Source: JACZQZ01 sp046756945 (lineage in GTDB: Bacteria > Pseudomonadota > Alphaproteobacteria > Rhodospirillales > 2-02-FULL-58-16). From it: a stretch of DNA of 13,907 nucleotides. Below are positions 1 to 6,220 of the stretch, in pieces. The translations under genes and the position numbers were made by a program. The DNA is taken from the NCBI GenBank assembly GCA_046756945.1, contig JBHHXI010000082.1, positions 1-13,907 on the forward strand, given 5' to 3'. Within the stretch, counting starts at the first letter, position 1, and the number at the start of each line of letters is the position of its first letter. A model generated the notes under the pieces. That model ran no database searches and was not told the DNA's origin. It saw only the letters and a list, made by a program, of their open reading frames with translations.

Positions 1-193
1 CCTGATCGTGATTGCCGACAATCGCCAGCTGACACGTCTCCTGGACCAGGCGGAGACATTCGTTGGGATCGGGATTGTACCCGACGATGTCGCCCAGGCA
101 AACAAAGACGTCTGCCCGGGGCCGGGCATCGGCCAGAACCGCTTGCAGCGCTTCGAGATTGGCGTGAATATCGGAGATAATGGCGTATTGCAT
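1..193 (-). CDS. Metallophosphoesterase, N-terminal part (cut by window edge)
   Basis: The reverse strand from the ATG at 193-191 encodes 64 residues and runs off the left edge. It begins MQYAIISDIHANLEAL, and carries the calcineurin-like phosphoesterase metal motifs in order: D8-x-H10, G34-D35 followed by IVGYNP, and G60-N61-H62-D63. These residues bind the two catalytic metals in the family, whose members hydrolyse phosphomono- or diesters. The GDIVGYNPDPNEC stretch resembles the small YfcE/MPE-like bacterial proteins of about 240 residues, but the substrate cannot be told from this fragment. An AGGA lies about 12 bases upstream of the start. It follows the chimeric gene (256-1029) in the same direction, and shares its lower GC (35 of 60 bases in 1-60), unlike the rest of the window. 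Confidence 0.88.
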   Translation of the reverse strand, partial: MQYAIISDIHANLEALQAVLADARPRADVFVCLGDIVGYNPDPNECLRLVQETCQLAIVGNHDQ

Positions 194-255
194 AAGCGCG
201 ACACATCCTGACATCGCGGTTCTGACACTTCGCCCTCCGCGATCGCGCAGGGGGA

Positions 256-1029
256 TCAGGGATTCGGTCGACGCGGCGCGACTTCCAGGGTGCGGTACTG
301 CGTCACCTGCACCTGTCCGGGTTGTGCGCCTCGAAACTTACGCAGCTGTTGCACCCGCGCATAGATGACCTCTACGCTGGCGGCCCGTTTACCTCTACTG
401 TAAAACGCCGCCAGAGCCGCTGCCTCGAGCAGGGTCAAGCCGAAGGGCTCGGTCAACGCGGGATTGACAAACACGCCGCGAGAAGTGGCCGCTAGTCGGT
501 AGAACAGGGGCACATCTTCAGCCCTGTGGTGCTTGGGATAAGCGATCTTGCCGTAAAGGTCATATCGGTCGACCAGCAAGAGGATCTCGGTCAGCACGCG
601 CTGCGAGCTGTCATCCATCTCGCGGATATCATCGCGGTTGCCGACGACGATCAGGTCGACGAGCCGCCCCCGCCACGCCGTGGCCTCGTCCTCGCGGCCC
701 GTATCCTCGGTCCAGCTCGCCGACACCTCTTCCGCCGGGGCGGGTGTATCGACCACGGCAATGCCGTGCTCGGAGCACAAACCGTCGAACATGGCGCGTG
801 CCTTGGCCGCCCGCTTGGCGGCCTCGGTCTCGGCCAGTTCGATCATTTCCTCGATCATGGTTCCCGACATGCCTTCGCCGAGCAGGGGCACGGCGTCCTT
901 CGGGTCGGCGCGCATGTGGAGAACCTTGACGTTGGCGGCGAGATCGCGGCCGACCATGAACGCCGTCTCCAGGGCCGGTTTCGATGCCTCGGAGCCGTCC
1001 AGCGGAACGAGTATGGTCCTGATCCCCAT
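256..1029 (-). CDS. Three-part chimeric ORF: UspA N-terminus + sucrose-phosphate-synthase-like fragment + NFACT C-terminus
   Basis: A 257-residue open frame starts at the ATG at 1029, five bases after an AAAGGAGG ribosome site (1042-1035). Residues 1 to about 129 are a universal stress protein N-terminus (TILVPLDGSEASKPALETA, then an alphaproteobacterial-style GEGMSGTMIEEM, ending VDLIVVG) without the C-terminal part of the fold. Residues about 130-204 match the GT-B C-terminal half of sucrose-phosphate synthase: NRDDIREM, DRYDLYGKIAYPKHH, GVFVNPALTEPFG, with the GT4 E-x7-E pair at E194 and E202. Residues about 206-257 (LAAFYSRGKRAAS ... FRGAQPGQV) resemble the end of an NFACT-R (DUF814) domain of RqcH/fibronectin-binding proteins. 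Each part is only a fragment, so a working enzyme is unlikely. GC falls from 47 of 60 bases (661-720) to 34 of 60 (541-600) at the first junction. Genuine rearrangement and misassembly are both possible. Confidence 0.8.
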   Translation of the reverse strand: MGIRTILVPLDGSEASKPALETAFMVGRDLAANVKVLHMRADPKDAVPLLGEGMSGTMIEEMIELAETEAAKRAAKARAMFDGLCSEHGIAVVDTPAPAEEVSASWTEDTGREDEATAWRGRLVDLIVVGNRDDIREMDDSSQRVLTEILLLVDRYDLYGKIAYPKHHRAEDVPLFYRLAATSRGVFVNPALTEPFGLTLLEAAALAAFYSRGKRAASVEVIYARVQQLRKFRGAQPGQVQVTQYRTLEVAPRRPNP

Positions 1030-1195
1030 CCCTTCCTCCTTTGCCCGACGGCGTCCGGCAGCCCCGTCTTGCCGGGACCGCCGGGCGACCGTTTCCGCGC
1101 CCCTATCATGGCCACCCGGCGGCGAAATATAAAGGGCCTGTTTGAAGAGACGGAGGGATGACGCCGGGCGACGGCCCCCCTCCCCCGGACCCCGC

Positions 1196-2734
1196 TTACA
1201 GGCCGATCAGCGCCCGTCCCCTGCTGAGCGTTTCCTCCCTCGGGCCCGAGCTGTCGATGCGGTCCCAGTCGATCTCGCCCATGTCATAGGCCGCCTGTGC
1301 CCGGACCAACCCGGCGTCGGCGTCGGAGACGTTCCTGCGGCGCACCGTGACCCGCCGTTCGCGCGCCTCGAGCGGCGCCTCCAGCCACAGGCCGTGGAAG
1401 GGCACGCGCGTGCGCGCCGAGATCGCGGCGACGGCGCGGCGCTGCCCGGGGCGGGCGAAAACGGCGTCGGCGATGACCGCGTAACCGGCCTCGATCGCCG
1501 TTTGCGCTTCTTCGAACAGGGTCCGGTAGGTCCGTTCCGTCATCGCCGCCGAATAGCCCTCCGGCCCCAGCGGGGCGAGCAGGCCGACACCGGAGAGGCG
1601 CTTGCGGACGACGTCGCTGCGCACCACCCGCGCCCCCGGGGCGGCGCCCAGAAAAGGCGCCAGTTCCCGGGCCAGGCGCGACTTGCCGGCGCCGGAAAAT
1701 CCGCCGACGGCGACGAGCGCCGGCGGCGGCGGCGCCAGATAGGCGAGCGCTCTGTCCAGGTACGCGCGGGCTTCGGCGCGCGACCGCCGGGCCTCGGCGC
1801 CGTCCGTCCGGGTGGCCGCGGCGGCCGCCTCCACATGGGAACGGATGGCGGCGCGCACGGACAGGAACAGGCCCAGCGCGCCAAGACCGGCGGTGTCCCC
1901 GGTGATGTCCAGGTAGCGGTTCAACGCGATGCTGGCCAGCCGTCTCAGTCCCCGGTGGTCCAGATCCATGAGCAGGAAGGCCAGGTCGTAAAGCACATCG
2001 ATGTCGCTGAGGACCGGATTGAATTCGATGGCGTCAAACAGGGTCGGCTTTCCGTCCATGCGAAAGATGTTGCGCAGGTGCAGGTCCCCATGGCAGCGCC
2101 TGACACGGCCGCCGGCCCGGCGGCCATCGAGAAGCGCCGCGCAGCCATCCAGCGCACGGCGCGTCGACGCGTTCAGCCGCTTCACCTTTACCGGGTCGAG
2201 CACGCCGTTTGCACATTCGGCGAAGGTTTCGGCGTTGCTCTCGACGATCACCCCCATGCCGGCGTGTCCGCCGCCGCCGGCGCGCTCCTCCGCCGCGCCG
2301 TGGAGGCGGGCGACGGCGTCGGCCAGATCCTCCATGGCCGCACGGTCGAGGGCGCCCCGCCGGGCCAGGCGGTCGAACAGGGTGTCCTGGTCAAAGCGGG
2401 TCATCTTCACCAGCCAGTCGACCGGCGCCCCGTCGCCGCCAAGGCGCAAGCCCCCGTCCGCCTCCCGCGTCACGGCGACGACGCCCAGGTACATGCCGGG
2501 CGCGGTGCGCCGGTTGAGCGCCACCTCGGCCTCGCAGGCGGCGCGGCGCAGCCCGCCGGTGGAGAAATCGAGATAGGGGAAACGGACCGCCCGCTTGAGC
2601 TTGTACGCCCGGTCGCCGGTCAGGAAGATCACGGAAACGTGGGTTTCCAGCCGCTCCACGGCCGACGCCCCGGCGCCATAGGCCTGGGGACGGGACAGAA
2701 ACGCGATGACCTCGCCTTGATCCTCGACGATCAC
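1196..2734 (-). CDS. Two-domain protein: APH-like kinase domain plus P-loop (AAA/zeta-type) kinase domain
   Basis: The 512-residue product joins an aminoglycoside-phosphotransferase-like fold (about residues 1-330) to a P-loop nucleotide-binding domain (about 335-512), the COG2187-COG0645 arrangement. The first domain shows a nucleotide-binding segment around DRAYKLKRAVRFPYLDFST (41-59), the catalytic loop HGDLHLRNIF (215-224, with D217 and N222) and the metal motif FDAIEF (233-238). The second has a Walker A GGFSGAGKS (344-352), RSD (372-374) and an acidic IADAVF (421-426). The start is a GTG at 2734 with GGGAA about 10 bases upstream; no nearby ATG fits the family N-terminus better. It is the last gene of a likely pdxH-cation transporter-kinase run, 48 bases after the transporter. 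The family is widespread in proteobacteria, and I know of no established substrate. Resistance to aminoglycosides should not be assumed. Confidence 0.88.
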   Translation of the reverse strand: MIVEDQGEVIAFLSRPQAYGAGASAVERLETHVSVIFLTGDRAYKLKRAVRFPYLDFSTGGLRRAACEAEVALNRRTAPGMYLGVVAVTREADGGLRLGGDGAPVDWLVKMTRFDQDTLFDRLARRGALDRAAMEDLADAVARLHGAAEERAGGGGHAGMGVIVESNAETFAECANGVLDPVKVKRLNASTRRALDGCAALLDGRRAGGRVRRCHGDLHLRNIFRMDGKPTLFDAIEFNPVLSDIDVLYDLAFLLMDLDHRGLRRLASIALNRYLDITGDTAGLGALGLFLSVRAAIRSHVEAAAAATRTDGAEARRSRAEARAYLDRALAYLAPPPPALVAVGGFSGAGKSRLARELAPFLGAAPGARVVRSDVVRKRLSGVGLLAPLGPEGYSAAMTERTYRTLFEEAQTAIEAGYAVIADAVFARPGQRRAVAAISARTRVPFHGLWLEAPLEARERRVTVRRRNVSDADAGLVRAQAAYDMGEIDWDRIDSSGPREETLSRGRALIGL

Positions 2735-2782
2735 GGTGAACGGTTCCCGGCCTGGTTCTTCCCGGCGCCCGTTCGCCGCGCC

Positions 2783-3721
2783 TCAATCGAAGGTCGTGCG
2801 CTTTTCATCCACCCCTTCCGGGTCCTCGTGGATGATCACCTCGGCGTTGGGGAAGGCGCGCTCGATCTCGGCCTCGACCTGATCGGAGATCTCGTGCGCC
2901 TGGTTGAGGGTGATGGCGCCATCCATCTCCAGGTGAAGCTGAATGAACAGTTGCAGCCCGGACGACCGGGTCCTGAGGTCATGCATGTCGCGCACGCCGG
3001 GATGGGCGAGCACGATTTGGCGGATACGCTCGCGCTCGGCATCGGGCAGTTCGCGGTCCATGAGGAGGTTCAGCGCCTGGCGCCCGATCACCGCGGCGCC
3101 CCACACGATGTAGCCGGCGATGGCGGTGGCGAACAGGGGATCGGCCCACAGCCATCCCAGCCTGGTCGCCAGGATCAGCGACAGGATGACGCTGACGTTG
3201 ACCAGCACGTCCATCCTGTAATGCACGGAATCGGCGCCGATGGCGATGGAGTCCGTCTGCCGCACCACGTGCCGCTGGAAAAGCACCAGCGCGACGGTCA
3301 GGGCGATGGAGAAAACCATCACCGCGATTCCGGTCTCGGTGTTTTCGAGGATCCTGGGCTGGATGAACCGTTTGCCCGCCTCGATCAGCAGGAAGGCCGC
3401 GGAGCCGCAGATGAAGGCGGCCTGTGCCAAGCCGGCCAGGGGCTCGGCCTTGCCGTGACCAAAGCGGTGTTGGCGGTCGGCCGGCTGCAAAGCCCGGCGC
3501 ACCGCATACAGGTTGATGAGCGATGCGCCGGCATCCAGCAGGGAATCGATGAGCGTCGACAGCAGGCTGACCGAATCGGTGGCCAGCCACGCGGCGAACT
3601 TGGCGACGATGAGGACGAGCGCCACGGACACCGAGGCGTAGGTGGCCAGTCTCATGAGCCGCGCCGCCCGGCGCCTGGAAACCGGGGGCTCGGTCGCGCT
3701 CAATGTGGATGTCTCGGGCAT
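2783..3721 (-). CDS. Cation diffusion facilitator (FieF/YiiP-like divalent metal efflux transporter)
   Basis: The 312-residue inner-membrane protein exports divalent cations (zinc or iron in the E. coli relative FieF/YiiP) in exchange for protons. It aligns by eye with FieF throughout. The membrane metal site is D59 and D63 (LIDSLLDAGAS) with H167 and D171 (VHYRMDV), and FGHGKAEPLAGLAQ (87-100) follows. The C-terminal cytoplasmic domain carries HDLRTRSSG (247-255), IQLHLEMDG (260-268) and VIIHEDP (295-301). The first 20 residues are a basic, non-membrane tail; about six hydrophobic segments follow. The start is the ATG at 3721, with AAGGCAGG upstream. The frame is open further upstream, but only through pdxH in the wrong frame. 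It lies 29 bases after the pdxH stop, so the two are probably co-transcribed. Confidence 0.93.
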   Translation of the reverse strand: MPETSTLSATEPPVSRRRAARLMRLATYASVSVALVLIVAKFAAWLATDSVSLLSTLIDSLLDAGASLINLYAVRRALQPADRQHRFGHGKAEPLAGLAQAAFICGSAAFLLIEAGKRFIQPRILENTETGIAVMVFSIALTVALVLFQRHVVRQTDSIAIGADSVHYRMDVLVNVSVILSLILATRLGWLWADPLFATAIAGYIVWGAAVIGRQALNLLMDRELPDAERERIRQIVLAHPGVRDMHDLRTRSSGLQLFIQLHLEMDGAITLNQAHEISDQVEAEIERAFPNAEVIIHEDPEGVDEKRTTFD

Positions 3722-3750
3722 GTCGGCCTGCCTTGGCTCCCGGCCAGGTA

Positions 3751-4341
3751 CTAGGGGTACAGCCGCTGCCTTGTCCACCCCCCGCCGTCGCGATGGTACA
3801 CCACGCGGTCGTGCAAACGGAACGGCTGGTCCCGCCAAAACTCGATGTGCTCCGGAAACACCCTGAAACCGGACCAGAAATCGGGCCGGGGCACGGTTCC
3901 CACGTGGAACCTGGCGGTGTACCTGGCCACACGCGCCTCCAACTGGAAGCGCCCGTCCATGGGATGGGATTGCCTGGACGCCCATGCCCCGATCTGGGCG
4001 CCGCGCGGGCGGGTGGCGAAGTAGGCATCGGCCTCGGCGTCGTCCACCCGCTCCACCGTCCCTTCGACGCGGACCTGCCGCTTGAGCGATTTCCAGTAAA
4101 AACACAACGCCGCGCGGGGATTGGCCGACAGTTGCTCGGCTTTGCGGCTTCCCAGGTTGGTGTAAAAGGTAAAGCCGCGCTCGTCCACGCCCTTGAGCAG
4201 GACCATGCGCGCCGACGCCGCCCCGTCGGCCGTGGCGGTGGCCAGGGTCATGGCGTTGGGATCGTTGGGCTCGGACCGTTCGGCGTCGGCCAGCCAATCC
4301 TTAAACAGGCCGATCGGGTCTTCGCTGTTGGTGACAGTCAT
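3751..4341 (-). CDS. pdxH: Pyridoxamine/pyridoxine 5'-phosphate oxidase
   Basis: This 196-residue FMN enzyme oxidises pyridoxamine or pyridoxine 5'-phosphate to pyridoxal 5'-phosphate, the last step of vitamin B6 cofactor synthesis and salvage. Family landmarks run in order: ARMVLLKG (44-51), FTFYTNLGSRKAEQL (57-71), the FMN-binding RQVRVEGTVE (88-97), RPRGAQIGAWASRQS (111-125), WSGFRVFPEHIEFW (156-169), RLHDR (175-179) and the terminal RLYP. E. coli PdxH is 218 residues, and the difference is a shorter N-terminus. The start is the ATG at 4341, with AAGGA about eight bases upstream. It heads a minus-strand group with the metal transporter and the APH/P-loop gene, and diverges from the lipoprotein gene at 4513 across 171 bases. 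An A/T-rich TATTAA (4358-4353) could be a -10 element, but I see no good -35 to go with it. Confidence 0.96.
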   Translation of the reverse strand: MTVTNSEDPIGLFKDWLADAERSEPNDPNAMTLATATADGAASARMVLLKGVDERGFTFYTNLGSRKAEQLSANPRAALCFYWKSLKRQVRVEGTVERVDDAEADAYFATRPRGAQIGAWASRQSHPMDGRFQLEARVARYTARFHVGTVPRPDFWSGFRVFPEHIEFWRDQPFRLHDRVVYHRDGGGWTRQRLYP

Positions 4342-4512
4342 GGTATCCTTGCGTTAATATCTCGAAAAGGCTTTTACAATATCCTGGGGTCGGGGGGCAG
4401 CCCTTGGGCCGGCGTCCAGCGGGTGCCGGTGTCTTCCTTTCATGGGCTCACAGGGTAGGGAAGGTTTGTCTTTTCTGTTTGTCAAGGAACAGCTGAACCG
4501 AGGTACGGAATT

Positions 4513-4989
4513 ATGGACATCAAGCGCATAGCCTCTATTGCTTTTGCCGCCCTGCTGCTGGCGGCCTGCGCAGACTACCAGAACCGCCCGAAACAGGCCG
4601 GCGGCACCCTGATCGGCGCCGGCCTTGGCGCCCTCGCCGGCTCGCAGATCGGCTCGGGCAAGGGACAACTCGCCGCGGTGGCGGTCGGCGCCCTCGCCGG
4701 CGCTTTTATCGGCAGCGAGATCGGCAAGTCCCTGGACAAGGCGGACCGTCTGTACGCGCAACGAGCACAGCAAAAGGCCTACGCGGCGCCGATCGGCGAG
4801 ACCATCGCGTGGAACAATCCCGAATCCGGGAATTCCGGCACCTTCACGCCGACCCGTGACGGAACGAACAAGGCGACCGGCGAATATTGCCGCGAGTATC
4901 AGACCACGGTCAACGTCGGCGGCAAGACCGAATCGGCCTATGGCACCGCCTGCCGGCAACCCGACGGGAGCTGGCGAATAAACAAATAA
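4513..4989 (+). CDS. Outer-membrane lipoprotein, 17-kDa surface antigen-like with glycine zipper
   Basis: The 158-residue product starts with a lipoprotein signal: a charged MDIKR, a hydrophobic IASIAFAALLL, and the lipobox LLAAC with the lipidated cysteine at residue 19. Residues about 30-75 form a glycine-zipper two-helix segment (GGTLIGAGLGALAGSQIG, then VGALAGAFIGSEIGKSL). A C-terminal domain has two cysteines and the CREYQTTVNVGGK pattern of the Rickettsia 17-kDa / RT0821-Lpp0805 surface-protein family. Such proteins sit in the outer envelope, and their exact role is not settled. GAGG lies about ten bases before the ATG. The gene is divergent from pdxH and upstream of fabI, a placement seen in several alphaproteobacteria (recalled, not searched). 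Transcription probably ends at the hairpin at 5248-5275. Confidence 0.9.
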   Translation: MDIKRIASIAFAALLLAACADYQNRPKQAGGTLIGAGLGALAGSQIGSGKGQLAAVAVGALAGAFIGSEIGKSLDKADRLYAQRAQQKAYAAPIGETIAWNNPESGNSGTFTPTRDGTNKATGEYCREYQTTVNVGGKTESAYGTACRQPDGSWRINK

Positions 4990-5013
4990 CGCGCCCTGGC
5001 GGCGCGGCGTCCT

Positions 5014-5065
5014 CCGGCGGATGCCACTGTATACCACGGCCGCAGGCGTTTAACGCATCCGCCGG
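5014..5065. repeat. Perfect 11-bp inverted repeat (30-base loop)
   Basis: CCGGCGGATGC at 5014-5024 is the exact reverse complement of GCATCCGCCGG at 5055-5065. It lies 25 bases after the lipoprotein stop codon and could fold as a stable mRNA 3' stem. No T run follows, so it is not a classical intrinsic terminator by itself. Confidence 0.75.
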
Positions 5066-5136
5066 CTTGCCTGAATGACGGGCCGGCACGAAATTCCCGG
5101 CGTCCCGCGGAACGCCGGCGAAGACCGAATCACGAA

Positions 5137-5175
5137 GGCTTACCGCAGAGGCTTATCGCAGAGCCTTAGCGCAGG
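5137..5175 (+). repeat. Three tandem copies of a degenerate 13-bp unit
   Basis: Three adjacent units read GGCTTACCGCAGA (5137-5149), GGCTTATCGCAGA (5150-5162) and GCCTTAGCGCAGG (5163-5175). The first two differ at one base and the third at three or four. The array is not in a gene. It could be a remnant of slippage or a binding-site array; the sequence does not decide. Confidence 0.7.
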
Positions 5176-5247
5176 GGTGCGGCGCCAACACCTCCCACAC
5201 GTTGACGGCGAATTTTCCCGGGGCCGCCGGCAATAACCGGTCGAGGC

Positions 5248-5275
5248 CCGGGGACAGGCGCCCTGCCCGGCTTTT
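5248..5275 (+). terminator. Probable intrinsic terminator after the lipoprotein gene
   Basis: CCGGG (5248-5252) pairs with CCCGG (5266-5270), and CAGG (5255-5258) pairs with CCTG (5262-5265), with a GA bulge and a three-base loop. CTTTT follows directly, with further T's in GCCTTT. It sits about 260 bases after the lipoprotein stop, on the same strand and before fabI. Confidence 0.5.
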
Positions 5276-5300
5276 GCCTTTCCGGGGTTTCGTGTAGGAT
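5274..5300 (+). promoter_or_regulatory. Weak candidate promoter for fabI
   Basis: TTGCCT (5274-5279, 4 of 6 to TTGACA) and TAGGAT (5295-5300, 4 of 6 to TATAAT) are separated by 15 bases, which is shorter than ideal. The pair lies between the two terminator-like hairpins and would start transcription near 5307, at the foot of the second hairpin. Confidence 0.25.
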
Positions 5301-5309
5301 GCCGCTACC

Positions 5310-5336
5310 TTGTCCGGCAACGGATAAATTTTTTTT
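5310..5336 (+). terminator. Hairpin with T-tract in the fabI leader (terminator or attenuator)
   Basis: TTGTCCG (5310-5316) pairs with CGGATAA (5321-5327), seven pairs including one G-T, across a GCAA tetraloop. An A and eight T's (5329-5336) follow. The T run ends 20 bases before the fabI ATG, leaving no room for a promoter between them. Transcription of fabI must therefore pass or start within this structure. Confidence 0.55.
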
Positions 5337-5356
5337 GACCACCGCATGAGGATTCG

Positions 5357-6169
5357 ATGAACGAACCGGCGCCGCTGATGGCGGGGAAACGGGGCCTGAT
5401 CATGGGCGTCGCCAACAACCGTTCCATCGCCTGGGGGATGGCAAAGGCGGTGCACGGCCAGGGCGCCGAACTGGCCTTTACGTATCAGGGAGAGGTCTTG
5501 CACAAGCGCGTGGCGCCCCTCGCCGATTCGCTGGAATCGGAGCTCGTGCTGCCCTGCGATGTCACCGACATGGCGAGCATGGACGCCGTCTTCGACACCC
5601 TCCGCGACCGCTGGGGCCGGCTCGACTTCGTCGTCCATGCCGTCGCCTATTCGGACAAGGAACAACTGAAGGGCAAGTACATCGATACCACCGCCGACAA
5701 CTTTGCCAAGACCCTGAACATCTCGTGCTATTCCTTTACCGCGATGTGCCAGCGTGCGGCGCCGTTGATGACCGAGGGCGGCAGCCTGCTCACCCTGACC
5801 TACGTCGGCTCGCGGCGGGTGACGCCGCATTACAACGTGATGGGCGTCGCCAAGGCGGCGCTGGAAGCCAGCGTGCGGTACCTGGCCGAGGACCTGGGCC
5901 GGCAGAACATCAGGGTCAATGCGATTTCCGCCGGGCCCATGAAAACCCTGGCGGCTTCCGGCATCGGTGATTTCCGCTACATCCTCAAGTGGAACGAGTA
6001 CAACTCGCCGCTCAGGCGCAATGTCACGCTCGACGACCTCGGCGGCGCCGGACTGTACCTGTTGAGCGACCTCTCCACCGGCGTCACCGGAGAGACACAC
6101 TTCGTGGACTGCGGGTATCACATCGTCGGCATGAAGGCGGTCGACGCGCCCGATATTACCACGGCGTGA
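5357..6169 (+). CDS. fabI: Enoyl-[acyl-carrier-protein] reductase (NADH), FabI
   Basis: The 270-residue cytosolic enzyme reduces trans-2-enoyl-ACP in the last step of each fatty acid elongation cycle. It is a short-chain dehydrogenase of the FabI type: nucleotide-binding GLIMGVANNRSIAWGMAKA (13-31), CDVTD (67-71), and the FabI spacing Y149-x9-Y159-x6-K166 (YVGSRRVTPHYNVMGVAKAA), matching Y146, Y156 and K163 of E. coli. The substrate-loop segment SAGPMKTLAASGI (191-203) and the C-terminal DCGYHIVGMK (251-260) are family signatures. The E. coli enzyme is 262 residues. The start is the ATG at 5357 with GAGGA a few bases upstream. A97 stands where E. coli has Gly93. aroC follows after 51 bases, so the two are probably one transcript. 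Confidence 0.97.
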   Translation: MNEPAPLMAGKRGLIMGVANNRSIAWGMAKAVHGQGAELAFTYQGEVLHKRVAPLADSLESELVLPCDVTDMASMDAVFDTLRDRWGRLDFVVHAVAYSDKEQLKGKYIDTTADNFAKTLNISCYSFTAMCQRAAPLMTEGGSLLTLTYVGSRRVTPHYNVMGVAKAALEASVRYLAEDLGRQNIRVNAISAGPMKTLAASGIGDFRYILKWNEYNSPLRRNVTLDDLGGAGLYLLSDLSTGVTGETHFVDCGYHIVGMKAVDAPDITTA

Positions 6170-6220
6170 CGGTGTAGGGCGCTCGTCGTCGAAGACGTTT
6201 GCGTAGGAAATCAGACCCCC

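Larger units (their letters stand above)
4990..5356. other. Gene-free stretch between lipoprotein gene and fabI: hairpins, short repeat, two terminator-like structures
   Basis: No supportable protein gene lies in these 367 bases. They hold a small GCGCC/GGCGC stem (4991-5005), an 11-bp inverted repeat (5014-5065), a perfect 7-bp stem (5097-5103 with 5112-5118, 8-base loop), a 13-bp near-repeat in three copies (5137-5175), a GC-rich hairpin with CTTTT (5248-5275), a possible promoter (5274-5300) and a hairpin with an eight-T run just before fabI (5310-5336). A long minus-strand frame enters here from the fabI/aroC region but is antisense shadow. Confidence 0.7.

Noticed and set aside
1142..3754. 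An 870-codon plus-strand open frame
   Set aside because: It is antisense to the kinase-like, cation-transporter and pdxH genes, which all have clear family motifs. The translation is Arg/Gly/Pro/His-rich with no recognisable domain, as expected from high-GC shadow frames.
3722..4297. N-terminal extension of the cation transporter to 504 residues
   Set aside because: The added residues are pdxH read in the wrong frame. The ATG at 3721 matches the length of FieF relatives.
4480..4485. A perfect TTGACA on the minus strand upstream of pdxH
   Set aside because: No acceptable -10 hexamer follows at 15-19 bases, so I do not call a promoter.
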